DNA of 64,000 bases from Gnetum montanum (Eukaryota; Streptophyta; Gnetopsida; Gnetales; Gnetaceae). Position numbers and translations under genes: made by a program. Below are positions 22,058 through 33,204 of this stretch, piece after piece. The stretch spans positions 429,535-493,534 of the forward strand of contig MNCI01012629.1 of the NCBI GenBank assembly GCA_015680685.1. The letters run 5' to 3'. Positions within the stretch are counted from its first letter, which is position 1. Each line of letters begins with the position of its first letter. The notes under the pieces are model-generated. The model ran no database searches, was not told the origin of the DNA, and saw nothing but the letters and a program-made list of their open reading frames with translations.

Positions 22058-25000
22058 TTACGCATCGCCCCTAGTGCCACTGTCACCAGTATCTCTTAGG
22101 TCAGGCTCCAAGCCTAATAAATCCTTCTCAAGTGGGTCATCCTTCTCAGAAGGTATTCCTTCGTGAGGAATGTCATCCCCACAAGGCCCTTGCTCCAATG
22201 TCGGCTCCATAAGAGAATGCTCTTCATTATGATGCTCCTCTTCCTCTGCTTGTTCCTCACCCTGTTTGCCTTCACCCTCTAATTCTTGTACTTGTATACA
22301 GCAAATACATTAGCAAAAACTTAACCCCATAATCAGAAAAATTTAGATGCAATAATTTTTAAACTTACTCGCGACGGTCCTGCTTCCGCAGCAAAGGGGA
22401 GCTGTTCTAAACCAACCCATAGATGCTGCATAATCTCATCTTCCGTTAGTTCAGCCCATACGCCGTTCCCCAGAGCAGCTCTAGCATTCACCTTCCCCTT
22501 TTCCACACTAGTCTAATGAGGTAGATCAGGGAAGAAAGTAGGGACAGTAGTCTCGTCCTCAGGAAGAGTCATTTCTCTTTCCGGTGACGCGCTTATTGTC
22601 ACCTGCTCCTGGAACTTCTCAAAGGCTTGAGACGCACCAATGACATCAAGAAATACTCGCAAGGTTTGAGCTTTGATGGCAGAATCACGGTAATGCTGAT
22701 GATAAGCGATACTTTCTCGCTTATACAGATGCTTGTGGTCCTTTTCCTTCTACCCCATTCTTGCACACTTGCGCAGAAATCCTTCCAGTCTTGGCTTTTC
22801 TGAGATAACAGCTCTATCTGCATTTGCTGCTCTACCAACTCCCGACTGGTTTGCACACTGTTCCTGATTGCAGTCCAATAGCAAGAGTAGTCAATCACAG
22901 CCGTGCGCCAGTCCTCCTCACCCGTTTCCCACGCCTGCAGGAACTCGCATTGCGATTTTAAGTCTTCAACCTCTTTTGCCAGAGACTCCTTCTCCCCCTT
23001 TGACCTCTGCAACTTTTTCCAGAGGTCTTCATTGACAGTCTTACTCTCCCACAAGGAGCGAGTCAAGCGTAACACACATTTACGCATCTCCTCATAAATG
23101 CTGCGTGGCACGACCGCCCCATCAGATGGAGGCTCTGCTGTGTCCAACTCAATGGGCTTCGTTGGGTCCCATCGAAGGCGAGCTCCTAACAGCAAACATT
23201 ATCAATATAAATGAAACATTACCACTTTCTAATAAAATAAACCTATTATAGCTATAACATACCAGCTCCAGGATCGACGTGCTCGAGGTGCTCGATCATA
23301 TCACTGACAACGCCTTCCATGAAGGTGAATTTGTCAGGAAACTCTCTCCATGTTCTGCTCACAGAGGTAGACATGGATGCATCTTTTTCACCTATAGCAT
23401 AATTTAGTTACAAATCCTAACTATTAACAAAACTCAAGACATCCAATATGCTTATTACCTCGGCCGGTTACAGTGGAGGACGCGTCAACAATTCCCACCT
23501 CCTCCCTCTGCTCACGCACAGGAGTCTGTGCATCGTTTGTCCTAACAGTTGGGGCCTCTCCTTCCAAAATTAGGGCCCCTTCCCCATGAATTAATATTAC
23601 TGCCCCTATCTCAGGGATCAATTGTTCCGTAGGTTTCGCTGTGCCAATCACATACATATTTAGATAATTCAAAATATCTTGAATAGAAATCGCGTAATAC
23701 AATAACTTTCACTATGTGTCTTTTACGCTTACTAGGCGGAGGTTTACTCCGCTGAACTCTAACTTGCATAGTTCGACCTGTGCCACTCCCAGGCTCCACA
23801 GGGACCCCAGTTAAGCGAAGCCTTTTATGCCTAGCTGAAGGCTCTACAATTTCTATCGCCAAACGTTTACCTCGCAAGGCATCGCCAGTGTAAGTGGGCA
23901 TTATCTCACCTACGCTCTCGGGGCCTCGTACTCGAGACGCCGCCAAATCCCTTGTCGTGATAGACAGAGATTCGTCAATCCCTTCTGGGGGATCCTGTCC
24001 ACGGGTAGTGTCGAAAATGTGGGTAATCCAAGGTTTGGATAGTTGGTCTTGGTCTTGCTACACCCAGACCCCATTCCTCTGGATGACCAAAAATTCAGAA
24101 AAATGCCGAAGGCTAGCTATGAAGAAGGCGTAATGCACGTTGAAATGAGAATCAAGCTTCTGGCAAAGCTTGATCATCTTAGTGCGTAATCCCTCAGCAA
24201 AATAGCTTGCCCAATTGAATTGGGTCCCTTCCTCCATAACTTCCTACATGATACGGGTCTGTTCTATAGAAAAGAACTTCCCCTACGAGACTGTTTTGGG
24301 GAAAACTCGGGCCCGGAATAGGGGATAAATCATCTTGGCAATCTCTAGTTCAATCTTCTCACAAGGGATCCCCTTAGGCTTTTTCTTGGCCCCTAACCAC
24401 TCCTCTAGCCACTCCTGGCAAGCAAGGCTCCTCTTCGCCTTTTCCTCTATGGGAAGGCCGTCAGAGGGGACGTCAAAAAGGTCTGCAAAAAGCTAAGCAT
24501 CAATATCAAAATATACACATACGTGATGCATGTGCGTGCAAAAGCGCTCAGCCCTTTCGCTGAAGGAGTTGACTAGGGTTAACATTTCACTGGCGGGGAC
24601 ATCAGGAGTTACGGCCAAAAATAAGTGCATTAGCCTCGCTTGGTGTAGCTTGGTGACCACCACAACCGGGGCCGCGGCATGGCTGAGCCAGCGTTGTGCC
24701 TCCTTGATGTCACCATAGTAGAAGAAAAGGGTATTCGCCTCGCGGCTGGAAATTGTAAGGGTCCAAATGGCAAAGGAAATGGAGGAAGTTTCCTCTGCAC
24801 GTGTACGACGGTAAGGGGCGGATCCAAAGTCCAATCGTCATGTAACCACCCAAGATTTTGGCAATTCTCAAAAGCATCAGCGTAATGGATGGGATACTCA
24901 TGAAGGTCGAAGCCGATCTGCCCCATTACACCAGTGCATACATTGCTAGTAGAGGTAAATGTCTTTATTGCCGTCTCAGTCCAAGTTAAGGTATCACCAT

Positions 25001-25957
25001 CGCCTACTAACCTATTCTCATGGATAAAAAACCTACACCATACCCCATATGTTTATCTTACACTTCAGACAATAGACATATAATGACAATACTGCCAATA
25101 AAACCACTTACCCCCCTAAATAATACATTATGCCTGGTGGGTTCTGGAAGTAAGTTGAGACGTGATGGGCCACGAACAAAGTGTTATATGCATGGTAACA
25201 GCTAAACTGAGCCATTTCCCAGATCCAACTTAAGCACCTCAACCCTTTGGCGCTAAGTTCGCGGTCCTGGGGACGACTAGTGTCGATAGCCCCATCTGTC
25301 AAAAACGCTAGAATTCTCTGCGTAGAGCCCACTAACAGGTGCTCCAAAATGGCGCCAGCAATATCTCTGGACAGGTGTGACCATACAATAATGCTATAGT
25401 TACAAAGTAGAAACTGTAGAAAATCCAACGCACCCTTTCGAAACCATATGGCCTTCCCATGCAACCGAGTTTGAAGGGGAGGCACATTAGGTACGATTGG
25501 GTTTACACAGCATAAAACCCCAACTATATCTAAGATGATTAGGATGGGTCTTAACATGATACTGTACAAAGGAAACAATAAACACATCAACGTCTAAATT
25601 CAGATTTGCATGCTTAAAATACAGAAAATCTACAGATTACGCTTAGCCATTCATGCCGAAATCGCCTAAACCCTTGCAACAGTACAAGGTTTGTACCTGA
25701 CAACGGCGATAGACGCGATCCTACTGTCTAAACCCTTGTGCTAACGTGAGGTCTATTGTCTAAAATTCTAATTTACGCAGACGACACTACAAGAATAAAC
25801 ACTGCAAAAGTAACACAAATACGCAAGGGATGGCCTACCAATTCAAAGGCGTAGGGTCCCTTACTTCGACCATTTCCTATGATGCACGCTGCACACTCCC
25901 TTGCACCTCATCAATCTTGGCCAATTTTGCATTCTTCCCTCTCACTTTAGGCACCAT
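22058..25957 (-). pseudogene. Antisense multi-exon gene nested in element B
   Basis: Collinear with the antisense gene of A. Exons: 25957-25823 (135 nt, donor TTGC|GTATTT), 25752-25697 (56, donor TCAG|GTAC), 25561-25112 (450), 25032 onward, fused by a deletion near 24,757 to the large exon ending 23733, 23638-23459 (180), 23391-23263 (129), 23185-22369 (817, one base short of A), about 22290-22058. The first two donors, mutated in A, are intact here. The deletion removes the intron plus the start of the next exon and shifts the frame, so it is not a clean intron loss. The large exon reads openly over most of its length (for example FNVHYAFFIAS, LSITTRDLAASRVRG), with one TAG. Exon 8 is charged and probably coiled-coil (KLQRSEKEK...EVEDLKSQ). 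Function unknown. Confidence 0.85.
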
Positions 25958-26105
25958 TGTTACAGTTCTAACACCTTCGCACTTTCACACCTTCACGTCT
26001 TTGCAAACGACGCACTCCAATCTTTTGCTCCTCCTCCTTTCTCTCTGTAATAGCTGAGAATTCAAATCTGCGATAGCAAACAACCTATTCTAAATGAAAA
26101 CTGCT

Positions 26106-26113
26106 TACTTATA
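26106..26113 (-). promoter_or_regulatory. TATA box candidate of the antisense gene in B
   Basis: TATAAGTA on the minus strand, 149 nt upstream of the antisense ATG, as in A. Confidence 0.5.
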
Positions 26114-26448
26114 TGCAAAATTTAATCGACTTGACATCTAATTTTAGCGAGAATTTCCTTAATGCTGGTGTGAGCTAGAACCTGAGAATCGAGGCATTAA
26201 TTGCGTCAGACATCGCACGAAATATGGTCCAAAATGACCCTAAACTACTGTATCTTATCTTCTCGTAATCAGGTCTCATTAATTACAAGCTATTCGTGGA
26301 ATTTAAAATACAGTTAGTTTTATGCTCAGTAACGTCGCATCACGTCCTATACGCTAAACTAAGCATTATTCATTAAACACTTATCGCATCAAACCTAGTA
26401 TCTTTCTAATTACTCTTGTATTTGGCAGTTTTGCAGGATAACTCACAG

Positions 26449-29400
26449 ATGGATGAAATTTTATCTGCACCGCTAGTTTTAACAAGCTTACATGGTAAAA
26501 TCATTAGACAGCTTGATCCCACACGAATAGAAACTAACCTAGCCCTTAATGACACAATCATAGCCACATCGGAAACATCTCTAGACTGGCTAGAGCAATC
26601 GACGCACACGCTAGATCTGGAAGCTGGAGATGTAACCGAAGATCCACTCAANAGGTTAATTCAACACAACATAATCCTAGATCCCCATATGAAAGCCGTC
26701 AGATAGAAAGCATGAAAGATCAAGCCAGAAGTCGCGCTAGTAGTATGTGATGAAATCACTAAGCTGTACCAGGCTGATTTTATTCGTGCAGTTGATTACT
26801 CAGAATGGGTATCTAACATTGTAGTGGTTCCTAAAAAGACTGAAGGAATACGCATTTGCATAGACTTCTGGGACTTGAACAAGGCTACAATCAAAGATAA
26901 CTTCCCGTTGCCGAGTATCGATCAATTGGTGGACACGACCGCTGGGCATATGCTTTTGTCCTTCATGGATGGCTTTTCAGGCTATAATCAAATATGCATT
27001 AACCCAGAGCACTAGCTAACAACGACGTTTATGATGCCTTGGGGAACTTTTTGTTACACCATGATGTCTTTTGGTTTAAAAAATGCTAGAGTGACATATC
27101 AGCGAGCCATGACGTACATCTTTAGCGATTACCTCCTAGGGAGACTGAATGATTATGTCGACGATATAGCTATTAAGTCTATAAAGTCAGAGGATCATTC
27201 AGAGGATCTGCAGTTAGTCCTCAAAATATGTTCTAAGTATGATCTCTGACTCAACCCAAAAAAGTGTGTGTTCAGAGTCAAAACCGGATGCATGCTGGGT
27301 TTTGTGGTATCAGAAAGAGGCATACACGTGGACCCTGACAAAGTCAAAGCCATTGTTGAATTGACACCCCCTACGAATCTTAAGCAATTACGCAGATTAC
27401 AGGGGAGGTTACAGTTTATCAGGCGGTTCATCTCGAGATTAACCGACAAGCTACATCCTATGCAACATTTACTTAAAAAAGGGGTTAATTTCGAATGGAT
27501 GGATGATTGTCAGCATGTGTTTGATAGCTTGAAGCAAGAGCTTCAACGCTTGCCAACAGTTTTCCTGCCGCAAAGGGATCAACCATTTTACATCTACCTC
27601 GCAACTTCAGACGTAGCCTTAGCTGCATTAGTTTGTCAAAGGAGGAATGATGGGTCGAAAATACTCATCTACTACTTGAGTCATGCTTTATGTGCGTATG
27701 AAAGGAGGTACAACGAAGTAAAGTGTAACTACTTAGTGTTAGTATTTACGCTCAAGAAGTGTAGGCATTATCTTTTCCGTAGCCAAGTCAACATCATTTG
27801 TAAAAATAATATTCTTAGGGCCATTATGCATAACTTATACGAAAGTAGCAAAATAGCTCATTAGAAGGCTATCACGGCAGAATTCGATCTGCATTACATT
27901 GGCCAGTCTTCTACGAAAGGCCAAGCGATAGCCGACCAATTAGTAACATCACCTATTGACAGTCAGGCAACCATAGAGCCTGAATTTCCGGACGAACATG
28001 TACATAGCTTAAGCCCTGTCTTCACAGGTCCCGAAGCAACATTATACTTCGATGGAGCTTCAACTTCTAGGGGCGGCAGTGCCGCTACAGTGATTACGCT
28101 ATTACCTGAGGATGTGTGTCTGCACGCTTATCGCTTGACCTTCCCCTATACGAACAACGTGGCAGAGTACAAGGGACTCCTCAGGGGATTACTAACTGCC
28201 ACTGAACTGGATGTTCGACACCTGGCAATTAGGGGTGATTCGATGGTCATCATTAATCAGATCATAGGAGTCTACGCCTGCAAGGCTACACATTTATAGT
28301 CCTACTGTGATACGGCTAAAGATCTCCTGAGGCGGTTCTCGACCATCGATGTCCAACACGTGCCACAAACTGATAACACACTCGCCGATGCACTGGCTAC
28401 ACTGGCTTTGAACGTGCCCTCACACCTGCTCGACACCTGTCCCGCACTAATAATAGATTGCACAGAGCCCATCATATCTTCTCTGCTCGGGCATAGAACA
28501 CCAGAGTGGTACGATAGCATTAAAACTTACCTCTTGCAAGGCGAACCATCGCATGAATTAACACATGTGCAGAAAGATGCAATCTGCAGGCGAGCTAGGC
28601 AATACGTCATCATAGGAGACAGTACTCTTTGTAGACGCTCTTTTGATGGTGTGCTGCTTACTTGTGTTAACAAGGACCAAGCACAATGTATAGTTGGCGA
28701 GGTCCATGAGGGACTATGCGGAGGACACGTAGTACCACATGCTATGGCTTCAAAAATCCGTTGCTTAGGGTATTATTGGCCTTACATGGAAAAATATTGT
28801 TTGACAAAGGTTAAAATATGTGACACGTGTCAGCGTCACACAAATCTTATACATGTATCGCCTACGGAGTTACATACGACTCAGATAACATGGCCGTTTC
28901 AACGATGGGGACTAGACATCATAGGCCCTATTACGCCAAAATCTTCCACATGTCATAGCTTCATAATTACCGCTACTGAGTACTTCACGAAGTGGGTAGA
29001 AGCTATTCCTTTACGGAAGATCACATCTCAACAGATTTGCCATTTCATCTTAGACAACATTGTAACTAGATTTGGTCTCCTGATGACTATCATGACCAAT
29101 AACGGCCCATAGTTTAGTAGTACAGAAACAAAATCCTTCTGTGACAGCCTTGAAATTAAACAATCTTTTTCCTCGCCCTATTACCGCAAGCGAATGGTCA
29201 AGCTAAAGCCACAAACAAAGTCATCATCAATCTGCTCAAGAAAATTCTCGATAGCAACAAGAGACGGTGGCATGAAAAAATCCTCTACGTGCTATGGGCA
29301 TATCGTACTACATGTAGGATGGCTACAGATAGTATGCCCTATAGCCTAGTCTACGGATCTGAAGCAGTGCTGCCCTTCGAATTGCAAATTACTTCTCTGA

Positions 29401-29747
29401 GAATGGTCCTCTCCACGATTATAAATGAGGCTCAACACACCGAGTCTCAGATCATGGATTTGGATTCAGTAGAAGAGAAGCAGATACAGACGCTTGATAC
29501 AATTGAAAAGTATCAAGACAAGCAGAGGCAAAAGCATCGTCACAATCTTTAGTAGCGTCCAATCAAAAAAGAAGATTTAGTTCTCAAGGCCATCCGCGAA
29601 CTAGTGGGCAAATTCTTTGCAAACTGGGAATACCCTTTCTTGGTGACTAATGTGTATGGCAACGGAGCATTCAAGCTAGCAGATATCGACAGCAACAAGT
29701 TACCAAATCCTATCAATCATATATATCTAAAGCGGTATTACATATAG
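26449..29747 (+). pseudogene. pol of element B: RT, RNase H, second RNase H, integrase
   Basis: Collinear with A pol. Frame 1 runs to about 29,180, then a one-base loss near 29,184 moves integrase to frame 3. About 150 nt of the RT N-terminal extension present in A (6,500-6,652) are missing next to an N at 26,652. RT keeps YVDD (NDYVDDIAIKS, near 27,150). Gypsy RNase H keeps its first Asp (ATSDVAL). The second RNase H shows FDGAS, VAEYKGLL, AIRGDSM and NTLADAL. The integrase zinc region is complete (HEGLCGGH, CDTCQRH), with WGLDIIGPI present, but the second catalytic Asp is Asn (MTNNGP) and a TAG follows. It ends at TAG 29,745. Confidence 0.9.
26652..26652. other. Ambiguous base at a probable assembly or deletion junction
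   Basis: A single N where about 150 nt found in A are absent from B. The flanks match A on both sides. It may be a collapsed gap rather than a biological deletion. Confidence 0.6.
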
Positions 29748-29769
29748 CTGCATCTCCAGTGTAAACATC

Positions 29770-30200
29770 AGGTATGGCTATAATCATCCGCTATGACGCT
29801 AAATTGGCAACAACCATCCACCACGACATAAAACTGGCAAGTTGTAACTGTTCGCTATGACGTAAAACTGGCAGTGTTGTACAGGTCCACCAAGACGAAA
29901 AACCAGCATTTCATGCACAGGTCTGCCACGACGCTAAACTGGTATCGGTTGTCCTTCAGGATACAAAACTGGCTTAGGTAAGTGGTCATCTGCTGAGACG
30001 TAAAACTAGCATAGACTTTTCCCTGGGTCATGATACAAAACTGACACCCACAGCGCAGTCTGCTGAGACCATAAATCAGCTTTGCCACCATCCGCTACGA
30101 CGTAAAACTAGCATTTTTCGGTCCGCCCAGACTCTAAACTGGGACCACGGTCTGCTGAGACTTAAAACCAGCAACAACAGTCTGACAAGACTTAAAATTG
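29770..30200 (+). repeat. Degenerate tandem array after integrase of B
   Basis: About 13 imperfect units with the core GACGTAAAACTGGCA and variants, in the same place as the array of A (9,790-10,290). Confidence 0.8.
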
Positions 30201-30208
30201 ACACTCAT

Positions 30209-31027
30209 ATGCTACAATCATGCAAATTAAGCGAGCGTGATCATCTCTGTGCAGCTGCAAGACAAATGAAATGGGATGCTGAGACAATCCCAGCGTCACT
30301 ACCTCACTGGCATTCTGTTGATCCCTTGGATGTACTGAAGGGCATACTACTAACCCCTCATAGATACCATCACCGCACCTATTCCAGTAGTGGTACCTCT
30401 GAGAGGTTAGTTTCACTGTCCGGAGCCCCAAAGGTGTTCTCATCAATTACGACTTTGGGGATCTCCACTCATCATTGCTATCAGGCTCTGGCCTCACAGA
30501 TTCATCTGGCCGATTCTTTGCATAATCAGTCAGGTGCGTTGAGTCTGATGTGCTTTGGCGGCGATATGTTGGGCCGAGCGTCAAGGGTGAAGACTCAGGC
30601 CTCGGGCTATAGTTCCTCCTTCACGGCCTGTTCACTTTATCTCGCCTCCAATAGTACTTGTTTCAACAACCTCGCCCATGATGCGCGCAAACAATGGTAC
30701 CCTCTGTTTCCTTCTTTGGTTGCAGGTTACTTGTTACGAAGACGTCATTCGAAGAAGCGTTCATCTGAGTGGTGTAATACCGACAATGTTTTGAGATGGC
30801 TGCTTAAGTTGGCCTATCCACTCGGAGGGTGCATCCTTGTGTTCCTCATAATCCTACCCTTAACCCTTATCATTACTCCTAACTGTCCCATTCACTTCCC
30901 GTACGCAAAATGTACATACACAGCACACGCTTTCCACATTCGCATTACAATCAAGTCCATAAGCCAGCGTAACACAACTTGCCTAGTGGACGTAAAAAAA
31001 AAAAGTGGGGGTCGGCAAAATGGGTGA
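30209..31027 (+). CDS. 272-residue ORF with one membrane segment, 3' of pol (envelope-like position)
   Basis: The longest uninterrupted sense frame of element B, lying after the tandem array and 340 nt before the 3' LTR. I do not recognise the family. The protein is Ser/His/Leu-rich with no clear signal peptide. A basic cluster at residues about 176-185 (LLRRRHSKKR) precedes a strong hydrophobic segment at about 204-224 (GGCILVFLIILPLTLI), then a short Cys-containing tail. A carries a broken but recognisable version (10,291-11,030), including the hydrophobic stretch. A membrane protein between pol and the 3' LTR is the position of envelope-like genes in some plant Gypsy elements. Whether it is translated is unknown. 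An open frame in a decayed element could also be chance. Confidence 0.5.
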   Translation: MLQSCKLSERDHLCAAARQMKWDAETIPASLPHWHSVDPLDVLKGILLTPHRYHHRTYSSSGTSERLVSLSGAPKVFSSITTLGISTHHCYQALASQIHLADSLHNQSGALSLMCFGGDMLGRASRVKTQASGYSSSFTACSLYLASNSTCFNNLAHDARKQWYPLFPSLVAGYLLRRRHSKKRSSEWCNTDNVLRWLLKLAYPLGGCILVFLIILPLTLIITPNCPIHFPYAKCTYTAHAFHIRITIKSISQRNTTCLVDVKKKSGGRQNG

Positions 31028-31353
31028 AACACATCCCACATAGGCCATGCAAATGCAACAAAATGTGTCTATGCAACCCCCTTTAACACAAAATGAAGAC
31101 ATAACTCCATGCAAATGCAATCACAAGAGAAAGCCTATTTGCTTATGCGTAAAAAAGCTATCCCCGCTCATTTGTGTCTTCCCCGAACCTGTTTCCTCCT
31201 ATACCATCCTAGCCCCGATTCCCTCATCTCTGCACCTCTACGTTGACAGGATGATACTTGAGTACTTGTTGATAAACGCTGTTGGTGCTTTCATCAGTCC
31301 GATGTTTCGTATTCTTTGTCGACGTCTTTCGGGCAAGCCCTCTAACCATCAAC
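31028..31353 (+). other. 3' untranslated region of element B
   Basis: Non-coding and collinear with A 11,031-11,469. Nothing further seen. Confidence 0.5.
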
Positions 31354-31362
31354 AAAGAGGGG
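31354..31362 (+). other. Polypurine tract of element B
   Basis: AAAGAGGGG four bases before the 3' LTR, identical to A. Confidence 0.85.
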
Positions 31363-32018
31363 CCATTGAAACACCGTGAAAATTGTGAATCAGCCTTAGG
31401 TGAAGATTCACGATTCAGAAAAAGGTTCGTGACAGAATTTTGGAAGGTAGAAAAAGGCAAAGCAAGGCGAAACAACGCTTAGCATTAAGCCTCCAACTTT
31501 CTTGCAAATTCCAATTTTTACTATGTTTCTGGCTTTACGCTACATTACGCAACATAGTGTAATGACGCTTAGTGTAATTTTGCTTAACACAGTCCGACAT
31601 CAGAAGGTGACTTACTTCAATAGATTTGGTGAAGTTTAAGGCCTGAGCAGCATAATATGCGACTTGTCACATATCCGGCTAAGTCTTTTGTCCAGGGTCA
31701 GGTTTACACTCTATTACGCAAGACAGCGTAATGAGCTTCAAAAAATTCAAAAGAAAAGTCCAAGGGAAGCACAATAGATCGGCCCCTTTCTTTTTGCAGA
31801 TTGATCGCCTTACACTCGTTACGCTACGTAGCGTACGTAAGCGTAATTTATTGACGGGTTGATCATGTTTTACGCTTCACTACACTTTGCTGCATAAATA
31901 AGCGTAAAACAGCCCGACTCCCTATTTCCATGCTTTGTTACGCTCCACCACACAGCGTAGCGTAAACAAATGTAACACAGCGTAAAGCCGGCTAAAGTAG
32001 TTACGCATTTGCTATCCG

Positions 32019-32052
32019 TACGTGCAATATGCTGATGAGCATATTGTGCGTA
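32019..32052 (+). other. Conserved LTR hairpin with TGATGA loop (B 3' LTR)
   Basis: TACGTGCAATATGC, loop TGATGA, GCATATTGTGCGTA. All 14 positions pair if two G-U pairs are allowed. The changes relative to the 5' LTR copy preserve pairing. Confidence 0.65.
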
Positions 32053-32191
32053 ATCATGAAGCAGCTTCGGCAAAAGTGCAGACAACGTATGTTGCAATCT
32101 GACGCGACATAGCTAGTTCGTCAAGCCACCGGTATCCCAAAAGTTAGGGACACGTCATCAAGACCATGCCTTTTCTGTGTGTTGTCAAACT

Positions 32192-32199
32192 TATAAATA
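32192..32199 (+). promoter_or_regulatory. LTR TATA box (B 3' LTR)
   Basis: TATAAATA, the same context as in the 5' LTR. It could drive read-out transcription into C. Confidence 0.6.
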
Positions 32200-33030
32200 C
32201 CCTGGTTGGCAAAGAAAAAAGGGGGACCTTTTGGGGAGGAAGGGACTTTTTGGACTTTTCAGAGCAGAGTAGCAGTTAGCATCTTCAACTTTCAGCAGTT
32301 ATCATCTTTGAGTAGAAACAAAAGACATTCCTGGAGTATTGGCAGCAGGGAGAAATCATACCTTTTGGTGAAAATACAGTTCTCCATTGGTGATCCTTAG
32401 CAGTTTTGAGCATAGACTACCCAAAGTAAAGAAGATAGAGCAGAGATCGAGAGATCATCTGGTGAGGTTGGCAAGATCTATCGATCAGATACAGTTGGTT
32501 GATAGGCATCTGAGCTTGACCTTCCTTGCACTCTATCTTTGGCTCATGAGGTAGACTAAGCTTCATTCTGCACTCCTTGTTGAACAGTTTCTCTTTCTTA
32601 TTATTTTGTGCATGTTTCACACAAGATAATCGGAATCTTTCCATTGTAACTTTGTGTACAAAATACTCAATTTTTTGGGTCAAAGTACAGATCTTGAAAT
32701 CACACATTTCGCTTAAATCCGATCCCTTTGTCGCATCAACGTTGTCATTGTTGCGATTTATTTACATCGTTTTCCTCCCCCCTTCGTGATTCATCGAATT
32801 AGATCATCCCAAGAAACGCTCATAACCTTCGTTGGTTTACTAATTTAGTAAGTCCCTGTCTGATTGACAAGACTGTTCAGGGTACTGCGGATTCATTCTC
32901 TCCAGCACAGCCCTCGCACGAATCCGTGGTTAAGACTGTGTACACGGATTTTGGTTGGTATTCCAGCTACTGGCATTTTCCATCGTTACATATACACCTA
33001 CGTGTAACATAAAAAAATAGCAAGGAGATC

Positions 33031-33092
33031 AATGGCCTGGTATGGCCTAAAACTGCCATGGATGGCTCAGTATGGCCTAAAACTGCCATTAC
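33031..33092 (+). repeat. Two tandem TATGGCCTAAAACTGCCAT units in C
   Basis: Two copies of a roughly 30-bp unit ending TATGGCCTAAAACTGCCAT. The unit is related to the arrays of A and B, but lies between the antisense gene and RT instead of between protease and the antisense gene. Confidence 0.7.
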
Positions 33093-33204
33093 ATTCCACA
33101 ATTTTGTTAGACTAATAATGTGAAACTCAGCTACATTTAAAACCTTCTTGATCAAGAAAATTTTTCTCACTTTGCACCTTGTTTAAATTGGTAGGAGAAA
33201 CACG

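Larger units (their letters stand above)
15888..32990 (+). mobile_element. Element B: complete Tat-lineage Ty3/Gypsy retrotransposon (17.1 kb)
   Basis: Both LTRs, perfect TATAC target duplications, PBS and PPT are present. Internal order: gag, protease, antisense gene (minus), RT, RNase H, second RNase H, integrase, tandem array, 272-codon ORF. The LTRs differ at about 19 of the first 235 aligned bases by eye, mostly transitions, so the insertion is not recent. All sense genes carry stops or frameshifts except the 3' ORF. It is inserted in element C, in the spacer between the antisense gene start and RT. Confidence 0.95.
31367..32990 (+). repeat. 3' LTR of element B
   Basis: 1,624 bp, TGAAACACC...CATCGTTACA, with canonical TG...CA ends, followed by the TATAC target duplication. 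Confidence 0.95.

Noticed and set aside
24493-25590. Minus-strand frames in B as separate small genes
   Set aside because: They are exons, or frameshifted parts of exons, of the single antisense gene.
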